This document shows positions 1-7,459 of a stretch of 20,883 nt of DNA, piece after piece (position 1 is the first letter of the stretch; every line of letters starts with the position of its first letter). This DNA comes from a virus. The translations under genes were made by a program, and so were the position numbers. The notes below the pieces were generated by a model. That model did no database searches. It was not told the DNA's origin and saw only the letters and a program-made list of their open reading frames with translations. The stretch covers positions 1-20,883 of the IMG/VR virus record IMGVR_UViG_3300047495_000035, one strand, 5' to 3'.

Positions 1-233
1 CCATACAGCGCGTAATTCTTGGGATTGATAAGCACACCTACAAAAATAGCATTGGTGCCGCCGCCCGCCGCCGCGACACCCTGTGAAACATACGTGTAGG
101 CAGTAGCGCCAATGATATTCGGCACGCCGCTGCTTTCAAGCGTCCAAGGCCCCGCGCGAGTGCCAGGATCATCTAGGAAAAATTCACCTGGAACACCAAA
201 CGCGGTAAATTCGTTAACAACTGTCTGAGGCAT
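1..233 (-). CDS. Capsid cement/decoration-like protein (partial)
   Basis: This is an open frame that starts at an ATG at 233 and runs off the left edge, giving 77 visible residues beginning MPQTVVNEFTAFGVPGEF. It is preceded by a strong ribosome binding site (AAGGAAG, 8 bases before the ATG). The N-terminus and a Gly/Ala-rich stretch (residues about 58-63, AAAGGG) resemble phage structural cement (Gp24-like) proteins. In many phages these lie directly after a DUF2213 protease/scaffold gene and before the major capsid gene, which is the order seen here. The role in stabilising the head is therefore inferred from family resemblance and position. The end of the gene and the expected capsid gene are outside the window. 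Confidence 0.7.
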   Translation of the reverse strand, partial: MPQTVVNEFTAFGVPGEFFLDDPGTRAGPWTLESSGVPNIIGATAYTYVSQGVAAAGGGTNAIFVGVLINPKNYALY

Positions 234-263
234 TTTGAAACTTCCTTATCGTGTTCTGTTTAA

Positions 264-1529
264 TTACGCTGCGGTAGACTTAAGAAAGCTAGTCACGCTG
301 CTACCGCCCTTATCCTTTCCGTCCATACCAGTTCCTTCGGTGCGACGGCGCGGAACAGAACGCCCGTTAAGGTAAGCCTCGACTGCAACAAGTTCCTGAC
401 CGGCTGCATTAAGATTAAGCTTTTCGGCGCCATACTTGGCAACTTCCGCAAGCGTCATTTCCGCGTGGTCGAATGTGCCCACAAACGGAGACAACTTCTG
501 CACAAGTGCGTCACGCTGGCGAATTTCCGACATGAAACCTTTAGGCGCGGCAGCGGCAGCACTCTTGAGCGATGCAATCTCATCAACAAGCGGCTTCACA
601 GCCTTATCAATTGCAGCGTCCATAGTTGCAATCATCTTGGCGTCCATGCCAGTTTCGTCCATATCTTCATCCATACCTTCTTTCTTATCTTTAGCGTCAA
701 TAGGTGACTTAGGATCACCCTTCTTAACCGTGCCAATCTTAGCGGTCATAGCATCCATAGCTTCTTTAATCGGCTTAATCGCAGCGTCCATAGCATTCTG
801 CATGTCGGACGGCGTAACCGAGTTGGCAAGCTTCTGATGCAAATCCGCAATCTGCGGACCAATTTTATCAAGATGACCTTTCATCTCAGCAACCGTCATG
901 CTGTCATCAGGTGCAGTCTGCTTTTCAGCCATTGGTTTAAAATCCTTTGTGTCAAACGTTGCAATTAAAACGCCGTCGATATCAGCAGCATCTAGAACCG
1001 AAACGTCAGGCCCCATACGCCCATCTTCTACAAGAGCAAGATGGTTAAACCTTATGTTGCGCTGAATAACATCATAAGGTTGACCGTTGTATGTTGGTCT
1101 AGGATTTTGACTAGACGGAGACCAATCATACTGACAGCGGTATCCGCAAGATAATTCGTCTTTACCGCTATCAATCAAATTTCTAAGAAATAGAGACCAT
1201 ACCTTGATATTGCCGTATATCGTATCATCCTTAAAGAAAACGTCTTCACCGATAACACCTTGAACACCTTTCTTTTCTGGTGGCGTGTAACCGTTGATTG
1301 CAGGATCACCGAGCATAGTGTGATCATCAATCCAAGGCAGAAGTTTTAAACTCTGCAACGTCTCAGGTTTAGACAACTCCATTGCAGGACGATACACCTG
1401 ATAAAGTGCATCAGGGTTAGGCGCTTTGATTGAACTACCACGATAGGGATATACACCGACACGGCTAAGCGGATTGGCTTTAATTTCATACCAACCATTT
1501 GCGTCAGGTATTCTAGCGCTAGCGCTCAA
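264..1529 (-). CDS. DUF2213 prohead protease fused to scaffold-like domain
   Basis: A 421-residue head-maturation protein. Residues about 1-190 resemble DUF2213: DDH (His70), LSCGY (Ser127) and NHLALVEDGR (His163) are in the order expected for a serine prohead protease, so these are the likely catalytic residues. Residues about 200-330 are charged, Ala/Met/Lys/Asp-rich and probably helical, as in a scaffold. A basic/Gly tail follows. The protein would help assemble the procapsid and be cleaved during maturation. The start is a TTG at 1529, supported by AAAGGAG seven bases upstream; there is no usable ATG before residue 50. An in-frame ATG at 932 (Met200) has its own AAAGGA sequence ten bases upstream and could give a separate scaffold. 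Gene order with the portal and MuF proteins supports the call. Confidence 0.85.
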   Translation of the reverse strand: MSASARIPDANGWYEIKANPLSRVGVYPYRGSSIKAPNPDALYQVYRPAMELSKPETLQSLKLLPWIDDHTMLGDPAINGYTPPEKKGVQGVIGEDVFFKDDTIYGNIKVWSLFLRNLIDSGKDELSCGYRCQYDWSPSSQNPRPTYNGQPYDVIQRNIRFNHLALVEDGRMGPDVSVLDAADIDGVLIATFDTKDFKPMAEKQTAPDDSMTVAEMKGHLDKIGPQIADLHQKLANSVTPSDMQNAMDAAIKPIKEAMDAMTAKIGTVKKGDPKSPIDAKDKKEGMDEDMDETGMDAKMIATMDAAIDKAVKPLVDEIASLKSAAAAAPKGFMSEIRQRDALVQKLSPFVGTFDHAEMTLAEVAKYGAEKLNLNAAGQELVAVEAYLNGRSVPRRRTEGTGMDGKDKGGSSVTSFLKSTAA

Positions 1530-1564
1530 GTTTTAGCTCCTTTGGGCATACCCGCTTCTACCAT

Positions 1565-1588
1565 AACCCTTTCTAGGTTCAAAGGGTT
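1565..1588 (-). other. Intercistronic hairpin
   Basis: Perfect 8-bp arms AACCCTTT/AAAGGGTT separated by 8 bases span the stop codon of the MuF-like gene. No T-run follows on the minus strand, so it is not an intrinsic terminator. It could affect message stability or coupling to the TTG-started DUF2213 gene downstream. Confidence 0.45.
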
Positions 1589-2499
1589 TCATCGGCTTCT
1601 GTGGTGTCGTCATCGCTGCTAAGTGTAACTATTGGAACGAAAGTGCATCTGCAATTAGGCTCTTCACCCGGCATAACGTTGTTACCGTCATCGTCACCAA
1701 CTGGCGCACCTTCGTCTAGGTTAAATGACTTACCATCGTAATCTTCATGTAGCTGCCTAGGATGTTGCGAACCTCCGCTATGTATCCATTCACCTTGTTT
1801 GATACCTGCGTTTTTCATGCGCGACAAATTCAAGTTGTTGAATGTCTTGCGCGTTTGATCCATCGCAGTATTGCCAGCCCAATTTTTAACCTTTTCTCCT
1901 TGCTTTTCAAGATAAGGGTTCAAATCAGCTAGACCTTGGCCGGTTGTAATACTGTTATAAACGGCTTGTTGCACGTCGTTTAGATATTGCTCAGGAATTG
2001 ATTTGATAAAACCGGCAGCGCGCGCGGCAGAAGCTTTCAATATCTCGCGTGTAACGCTATCCATCTTTGTTTGATCAAGTGTAAATTCAGCCGAGATTGT
2101 CTTCAAACTCATCTCAGTTGCAACGGCGCTATTGTTGTTTGTATCTTGCGCTAGCTGTTGAGATAAAATAGTAGATAAATTGCCGAATATTTGATCAAAC
2201 TTCTTTTGAAACCCATTCATCAAGATACGAGTGTCACTGCCCACAGTGGCATCTAAGCCAACCGCGTCTTGATGGGCTTGCATTGCGTCAGTTGAAAAAA
2301 GCTTTTCAATACCTGCGTTTACTTCTGACACCATGCTAGCCACAGCTTTGTTGATCGGTGATACAAAACGCTCTTGCATCCCTGCGCTAATGCGTAGCGT
2401 GCGACCTTTGATCTTTCCGCCGCCTTTGGAGCGTGCTTTCCGAGCCTGCTTAACTTTGCTCGATAAGTCTAACATGCGTTTGAGACGTGCGGACGGCAC
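1579..2499 (-). CDS. MuF-like minor head protein
   Basis: A 306-residue protein with a long, probably helical N-terminal half. The C-terminal signature is typical of the phage Mu gpF family: W238 in GEWIHSGG, H251 in RQLHEDYDG, then PG and a closing CRC triplet (283-285). These proteins are minor head components, often ejected or involved in head morphogenesis, and usually lie next to the portal gene as here. The start is a GTG at 2499, three bases after the portal stop codon, with a TAG immediately upstream in frame, so no longer form is possible; a G-run at the portal end may serve as the ribosome binding site. An ATG at 2475 is the alternative, but it lacks a visible site. The N-terminus is Lys/Arg/Gly-rich (residues 15-35). 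Confidence 0.88.
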   Translation of the reverse strand: MPSARLKRMLDLSSKVKQARKARSKGGGKIKGRTLRISAGMQERFVSPINKAVASMVSEVNAGIEKLFSTDAMQAHQDAVGLDATVGSDTRILMNGFQKKFDQIFGNLSTILSQQLAQDTNNNSAVATEMSLKTISAEFTLDQTKMDSVTREILKASAARAAGFIKSIPEQYLNDVQQAVYNSITTGQGLADLNPYLEKQGEKVKNWAGNTAMDQTRKTFNNLNLSRMKNAGIKQGEWIHSGGSQHPRQLHEDYDGKSFNLDEGAPVGDDDGNNVMPGEEPNCRCTFVPIVTLSSDDDTTEADETL

Positions 2500-2502
2500 C
2501 TA

Positions 2503-4152
2503 TTAAGCCCCCGGCATTTGAGGCACAGATGGGGTTTTCGGCCTACCAGGGGTAAGCTTCTGAGCCGCCGAGGCAACCCCCGGATCACCGCCGCCCTGTG
2601 GCGTAGGTTGCCCCGGCTGACCGGCTGGCGCGGGTAGCGACCCACCGTGCTCAGGCGTCAGCGAGGCGCCTGGAACAATGGGGGCATTGGGCGTCAGATC
2701 GTTATAGCCACTCTGATCATCGTTCCTGACCCGATTGCGCACGTCCACACCATCGATCGCGCCCACCGCCGTCAATACCTCATCAGTTTGGGATTTAAGC
2801 AAGTTCAATGCCGCCAATTCTTCTTCGGTCATTGCATCGAGCTTATTCCACATATGATCAATTCCTTTGATGTTCGGGAATTGATATTGCAGTTCGCTTG
2901 CTATCAAACAAACATGATGCTTATCGACAACCGGGCTTAAATCGTTCTCTTGAATTGTTTCTAGAAATTCGTGGTAGCTGCTTTCTTCATATTCGCCTGT
3001 CGAATTGAAGCCTTTTGGTTGTGTGCCTAGAAGCTTGGTGCCGGGAACTTCCGCAATAGCCGCGACAAGCTGATACTGCGTCATAATCAAGCTATCCATG
3101 TCGGATAGCGTTGTATCAAACTGACTTATCTTTTCGTCTGTGCCTACAACCTTAATTCCATAGTTGTCGCGAAATTGCGACCACGTATCCATTTTTTCGG
3201 CAAACTTGTTTGGATTAGTTATCGCCGCTTCTAGTTCAACATTAAGCACAGTTGAACGCTTGCTGAGTGCGAGCAACGGTGCTTCATTGGCTGTGCGCTC
3301 TGCTGCATAAATTCGCTCAGCAATGCGCTGCGGAACGCTAACGCCACCATAATAATACGCAGGCTTCAATATATCTGCGACTTTGCCAGTGCGATAAATA
3401 CACAAATGGCTCTTGTGTATCGACAAACCGTTGACGCGCCAGTAAGTAGGCTCGTAAAAACTTTGGCTAGACGGATCAACAACCGCTGCGTTGTTTAACT
3501 CTGGCACAATCCAATAAGGATCAATCTGGCTGATACCTTTGTATGTGCCGGGTTTTATCGCATCTGGATTAAACGGATTTTTGTAATATTCCTCTGGATT
3601 TGCACTATCAACGCAAAACATAGCAATACGAATGCCAAACATCCGACCAAAATGCACATACTCTTCAAGTTGTTTCTTGATTTGAAAATGCTTGTCACGT
3701 TTCTTGATGATTTTAATCATCTTCGTATCAGGTTTATCCTGATCCGCACCTATATCAATATCTAGCTCGTATCCTTTGCGGACTGCATCGGCGCCCGGCA
3801 TTTTGCACGCTTTATCTACAAGCCAATGCTGAGCTAACACCGCACAAACTTGGTAGCCGACAAAAGCCTGTGTTGCAAACCACATAAGCGCTGCTGTCGG
3901 CAATCCGGCTTCAAAAGTGCTAAATGTAAGCTGTGGTTTTACACCAGTTAGAAAACTATCCTGCCCTGTTTCGGTGTCAGTCCAATCGGCAGTTGGCGGC
4001 TTAAATGAAAATAGCTCTTGTGTTAGACGGTCACGTCTATCTCTGTTGTAAACAATGTTTGTAGAAAACAAAGACAGAATGCTTTTGCCGTTTGGCTCAG
4101 GTTGAGCGATTGGCTTAGTTTTGGCAAATAGTCGCTTCAACCAATTGAACAT
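2503..4152 (-). CDS. Phage portal protein (DUF1073-type)
   Basis: A 549-residue portal, the dodecameric channel at the head vertex through which DNA is packaged and ejected. It resembles DUF1073-type portals: an aromatic-rich segment (residues 85-115), a long central region with DPYWIVPELN (211-220) and the conserved-looking PKGFNSTGEYE stretch (379-389), where many family members have a Gly/Asn-Thr-Gly loop. Residues about 485-549 form a Pro/Gly/Gln-rich, probably disordered tail encoded by visibly more GC-rich DNA. The ATG start has AGGA upstream. It lies just downstream of TerL and just upstream of the MuF-like gene, the normal packaging order. Some DUF1073 proteins carry an anti-CBASS phosphodiesterase domain; I see no paired HxT/HxS motifs here to support that. 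Confidence 0.88.
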   Translation of the reverse strand: MFNWLKRLFAKTKPIAQPEPNGKSILSLFSTNIVYNRDRRDRLTQELFSFKPPTADWTDTETGQDSFLTGVKPQLTFSTFEAGLPTAALMWFATQAFVGYQVCAVLAQHWLVDKACKMPGADAVRKGYELDIDIGADQDKPDTKMIKIIKKRDKHFQIKKQLEEYVHFGRMFGIRIAMFCVDSANPEEYYKNPFNPDAIKPGTYKGISQIDPYWIVPELNNAAVVDPSSQSFYEPTYWRVNGLSIHKSHLCIYRTGKVADILKPAYYYGGVSVPQRIAERIYAAERTANEAPLLALSKRSTVLNVELEAAITNPNKFAEKMDTWSQFRDNYGIKVVGTDEKISQFDTTLSDMDSLIMTQYQLVAAIAEVPGTKLLGTQPKGFNSTGEYEESSYHEFLETIQENDLSPVVDKHHVCLIASELQYQFPNIKGIDHMWNKLDAMTEEELAALNLLKSQTDEVLTAVGAIDGVDVRNRVRNDDQSGYNDLTPNAPIVPGASLTPEHGGSLPAPAGQPGQPTPQGGGDPGVASAAQKLTPGRPKTPSVPQMPGA

Positions 4153-4160
4153 AATGTGTC

Positions 4161-5804
4161 CTAACTAAACCAACCGACGGAACGCTTAGCGGGTGCAAAT
4201 GCAATCATGATGCTATCGGCCATGTTTGGCGATCTAGTTCCGTCTGGTGCTTTATCAATCAAAATCTTACCAGCGGTATTGATCGTGTATGTTGGCTGCG
4301 ATAATTCCATCATCAACTGTTTCAACTTATCCAAATCTGGTGACAAAGATATAATATCGTCTTTGTCATACTGAAAATCTACAACGCCATTCTTAATTGC
4401 TTCGATTGCTCGGAACGTGTTCTGAAATTTGAACCTAAGCGACCACCACGATTGCGCTTTGAAGTTGGCAAAAAAGTCTTTGTTCTTTCTACCCTTTACC
4501 ATTTCCCGATCCGGCTTTGCAACTTCGCCCGAGCCTCGAAACGGATAAACTAACAACTCTTTTTCTTTGTTCTCTTTACGCCGTGCATTGATTTGGTTTG
4601 CGTCACCTTTTACGCCAGCGCCTAAACCATCAGCATCATAATCAAATTCTTCAATGCCTAATTCATCACAAATCATAAATGCTTTTTCGGTCGTCTTGAA
4701 TATATCGCTTTCTTTACCTGACCAAGTTTTGATAAAATCAACAGATATACCATGCCGACCACAAAACGAATTTAAGTCAATACCTTCGTCAGCAACGTCT
4801 AACGCGCCGAATTTTTTACCTGTTATCTCAATACCAAGTTTTTTTGCCGCATCAACAGCACATTCAATCCACTTATACGGAATAACAATTCCTTCAACAG
4901 AAGCTTGATAATTGATATCAACTTCCTGAGCCAATGAAACCGGATCAAGTTCCGCTTCCATTTTGGCATACCAACTGATCAACTTATCGCCGTATAGCTC
5001 AGTTTTGTAAGCTAAATTACTTTCTGCTTTGCGCGGATCATCACGCCAATTAAAAGTAAATACCTTGAACTTTCCCGAATGCCGCTTTTGAGCAAATGGG
5101 TTAGCCATACCTTTGCTAGTCGAAATATCTTGCCTACAGTTGGTAGTCGCAGACAATGACGCATCAACTAAAGCCGGACGTTCTAGAAATGCACTCTCAT
5201 CAACAAAGTATATTGATTGTCTGTCGCCACGTCCAATGCCGTCGCCACTTTCACCCGTTATGGTGCTTTCGCTTTCTGGAAATATGATGCGCATGTGTGG
5301 CGCATGTTTTGCTTTGTTCCAGCCGCCACGAAACTCAATTGGCAACATATCCATAAACATACGAGCTTTAAAAAACAGGCTTTTAGGATCACCGATTTTG
5401 TCAACGTATTCTTCTTTACGGCTACCAAAACCTACAGCAAAACCGTCATGAAAAAGGCACATTGTGCAAGCAAATGCCACGCTCAACCATGACATTCCCA
5501 TGTCGCGGGTTTTCTCAGTAATGCCAGGACGTTGATTTTTCCAATTGTCATATACCCATCTCAACCATTCCTCTTGTTTATCAAACAACAGAAAAGGAAT
5601 GCGAGTGTCTAGACCGCGTTCCGCATTGCGCGGATCAAACGTCATACCCCAATGAGTGATAAAATCCCATGGATTTTCCGCATAGTATTCTTTTAGATAA
5701 CCAATTACATCCGGGTTTTCACGAATGCGCCAGATACGTTCTAGGCGCCAATCGTAAACTGTATCGTAAGTTGGTTTTGTGAAATCAAAATCAAACGGTA
5801 GCAT
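4161..5804 (-). CDS. terL: Terminase large subunit (TerL)
   Basis: A 547-residue packaging motor with both expected halves. In the ATPase domain a Walker A-like KTRDMGMSW (98-106) and a Walker B IYFVDESA (198-205) with catalytic Glu203 are visible. The C-terminal RNase H-like nuclease shows acidic residues in GALDVADEG (Asp336), FDYDADGLGAG (Asp389/Asp391) and NMADSIMIA (Asp530), as in other terminases. With the small subunit and portal it cuts concatemeric DNA and pumps it into the prohead. The start codon overlaps the upstream stop (TAATG), so translation is probably coupled to the small-subunit gene. Length and domain order are normal, with no sign of damage. Confidence 0.95.
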   Translation of the reverse strand: MLPFDFDFTKPTYDTVYDWRLERIWRIRENPDVIGYLKEYYAENPWDFITHWGMTFDPRNAERGLDTRIPFLLFDKQEEWLRWVYDNWKNQRPGITEKTRDMGMSWLSVAFACTMCLFHDGFAVGFGSRKEEYVDKIGDPKSLFFKARMFMDMLPIEFRGGWNKAKHAPHMRIIFPESESTITGESGDGIGRGDRQSIYFVDESAFLERPALVDASLSATTNCRQDISTSKGMANPFAQKRHSGKFKVFTFNWRDDPRKAESNLAYKTELYGDKLISWYAKMEAELDPVSLAQEVDINYQASVEGIVIPYKWIECAVDAAKKLGIEITGKKFGALDVADEGIDLNSFCGRHGISVDFIKTWSGKESDIFKTTEKAFMICDELGIEEFDYDADGLGAGVKGDANQINARRKENKEKELLVYPFRGSGEVAKPDREMVKGRKNKDFFANFKAQSWWSLRFKFQNTFRAIEAIKNGVVDFQYDKDDIISLSPDLDKLKQLMMELSQPTYTINTAGKILIDKAPDGTRSPNMADSIMIAFAPAKRSVGWFS

Positions 5805-6292
5805 TAGCCCATCACACTCTGATAAAGCCGCTGCAAAGCTTTCGGATCAGAACGATCAACAGTGACACGCTGTGAAACACCAATTTGATTGTTAACTATC
5901 ACTTGCGCATTGCGATCGGACGGCTTTTCAACCCATCCTTTCAGTTCTCGCAATTCCTTAAGCATAGCAGCATAGGTCTTGCCGTCTTTTTCAACTTCCA
6001 TCAAAGCTTCTAAATCGCGGATATGCTCAAGCCGCGATTTAGTCTTACAGAAAAACTCAATTCCAAACTCATCAATCAAATCGTCTCGCAATTGAATGAA
6101 ATCTGCATTAGTTTCCAACAATGTCTTAACAAGCAAAATCTTGTTTTGATCACCGTTGCACATTTCAGTCAACGCAGCATCACCACACTGCTTACCTTTA
6201 ATAGTTTCGCCAGCGTAAAATTCGCAAAATTCCTGCGTGATAAAACTCACGTCACGGCTAAAAACGTCTTTGACAACAACTTGAGTTCGCAT
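5804..6292 (-). CDS. terS: Probable terminase small subunit
   Basis: A 162-residue, charged, largely helical-looking protein immediately upstream of TerL and sharing the TAATG junction with it. The call rests mainly on position and size; the sequence itself is divergent. Residues about 90-115 look like a coiled helix (LEHIRDLEALMEVEKDG) and the C-terminus (DPKALQRLYQSVMG) is short and basic. By position it would recognise the packaging site and load TerL. Its promoter region carries an inverted pair of the recurring TGTGGGCA word, so it appears to head its own regulated packaging/head operon after the GC-rich cassette. A general head-packaging accessory protein is the alternative. Confidence 0.65.
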   Translation of the reverse strand: MRTQVVVKDVFSRDVSFITQEFCEFYAGETIKGKQCGDAALTEMCNGDQNKILLVKTLLETNADFIQLRDDLIDEFGIEFFCKTKSRLEHIRDLEALMEVEKDGKTYAAMLKELRELKGWVEKPSDRNAQVIVNNQIGVSQRVTVDRSDPKALQRLYQSVMG

Positions 6293-6299
6293 AACCTTA

Positions 6300-6351
6300 T
6301 GCCCACACTGATGCTGTTATGTATAATGTGGGCATTGCATTTAGTAAAGTT
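6300..6351 (-). promoter_or_regulatory. Putative promoter/operator of terminase operon
   Basis: In the 69-base gap before the terminase small subunit, the minus strand has TTTACT, a 17-base spacer and TATACA, a moderate sigma70-like promoter (4/6 matches in each box). Two copies of the recurring word lie as a perfect inverted pair, TGCCCACA at 6300-6307 and TGTGGGCA at 6327-6334, 19 bases apart. One falls within the promoter spacer and the other just before the start codon. They could be a protein operator, and in the message they could pair as an 8-bp stem near the ribosome binding site. Function is inferred. Confidence 0.5.
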
Positions 6352-6361
6352 ATGTGGAAAA

Positions 6362-7456
6362 TTAATGCCCTGGTATGCAGTGCACAGTAGTTCCATTGGC
6401 GTTGGCTTGCAGTTGTGCTCCCCAGCGCATTATCTGATCCGGCGGGACTGCTTGCTGAAAATAACCAGTCGTTGTGCCCGGCCAGATTTCAATATCGGTA
6501 GCCCCAACATTGATCCCATAGTTTATTGTGCTGGTCCAATCTTCCAGCGCGGTATCGCTTTGTAGATTTATTGGTTTTCCAAGCTGCGTGAATAAGCCAT
6601 ACATCTGAGAGACCGTGCCATACTCCGGCATCGGCGTGCCGTTGAGGGTGCCGTTTCGAAGGGAGTGATTGGCCAGAATTGCCATTGAACCCTTAGCTAG
6701 CCGCCATGCTTGGAGTATCTGATTGGTTGTTGCCTGATCAATAACAGCAACTCCCGAGTCCAAGTGCTCAAAATTGTTGAACGCCCAATGCAGGGGCGTA
6801 TTGACCCAGGCAGCGTAGGACGCCGGCGAGTTCTCCAGGCAGCTAAGATATTGCGCATCTGTGTAGCCCGCAGCTTGCATGTTCGTGATAGCAAGCGGGG
6901 TGCCCCGTATCACGAAAGGTTCGCCGGTCGCTGATGAGCAAGAGGTATTCGAAATCTCGTGTATCAGCGGGTTCGTGTCGTATATTGCTGCGAGCTGGTT
7001 TTGTAGGCTGGTCCAAGCCGCTTGATAGTCGGCCATCCAGAACCGGCCTACGTGAAACACCTCGTCTCCGTTTATGTAGTTGATCACAGATGGGCCGTCC
7101 AGCGTCTTTGCCCAGTCAGGCGCAAGCAGTGCCTGCTCGACATTGAGGCGCACGCCGAGAGGCGTCTGCGGATACTCGGCGTTGTATGCGGAGACTACGG
7201 CAAGCGCGCTGTCAATGGTCGATGTGTCTACCGTCGCCCCTTGTGTCGCCTGAAGCGCGCTCCAGGCTATATTGATGACGACGCCGTTGAAGACGCCGGG
7301 CTCATTCTCGATCGGCGTCATGTCGTTGTCGGGATAACCGTCAGGCAGCTCATCGACCGGCCCCATGGAGATTATCCCCACGAGGGGAGATTTAACAGCA
7401 GCAAGAACGGGCGATGAAACCAGCAGCGCCCCTACGATGATCAGAAGGGCTCTCAC
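6362..7456 (-). CDS. Exported TIM-barrel-like putative glycoside hydrolase
   Basis: A 364-residue protein starting with a classic Sec signal peptide (MRALLIIVGALLVSSPVLAA, cleavage near residue 20), so it is made for export. Alternating hydrophobic strands and helices (VVINIAWSALQ, PLGVRLNVE, HEISNTSC, DIEIWPG) suggest a TIM barrel like clan GH-A glycosidases. Glu167 (in HEIS) and Glu323 (in DIEIW) are candidate catalytic acids, although I cannot assign a family. It starts at a GTG three bases after the SGNH-hydrolase stop codon, so the two are probably co-translated. Base composition is clearly more GC-rich than the phage backbone. It may digest a capsular or exopolysaccharide together with its neighbour, either as a phage depolymerase or as a lysogenic-conversion factor. 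The substrate is unknown. Confidence 0.6.
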   Translation of the reverse strand: MRALLIIVGALLVSSPVLAAVKSPLVGIISMGPVDELPDGYPDNDMTPIENEPGVFNGVVINIAWSALQATQGATVDTSTIDSALAVVSAYNAEYPQTPLGVRLNVEQALLAPDWAKTLDGPSVINYINGDEVFHVGRFWMADYQAAWTSLQNQLAAIYDTNPLIHEISNTSCSSATGEPFVIRGTPLAITNMQAAGYTDAQYLSCLENSPASYAAWVNTPLHWAFNNFEHLDSGVAVIDQATTNQILQAWRLAKGSMAILANHSLRNGTLNGTPMPEYGTVSQMYGLFTQLGKPINLQSDTALEDWTSTINYGINVGATDIEIWPGTTTGYFQQAVPPDQIMRWGAQLQANANGTTVHCIPGH

Positions 7457-7459
7457 GGA

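Noticed and set aside
1576-1590. tRNA T-loop-like GGTTCAAAGGG
   Set aside because: No acceptor, D or anticodon stems around it; it is part of a hairpin at a gene end.
2503-4152. Anti-CBASS (Acb1-like) domain in the portal
   Set aside because: DUF1073 has been linked to it, but no paired HxT/HxS motifs are visible.
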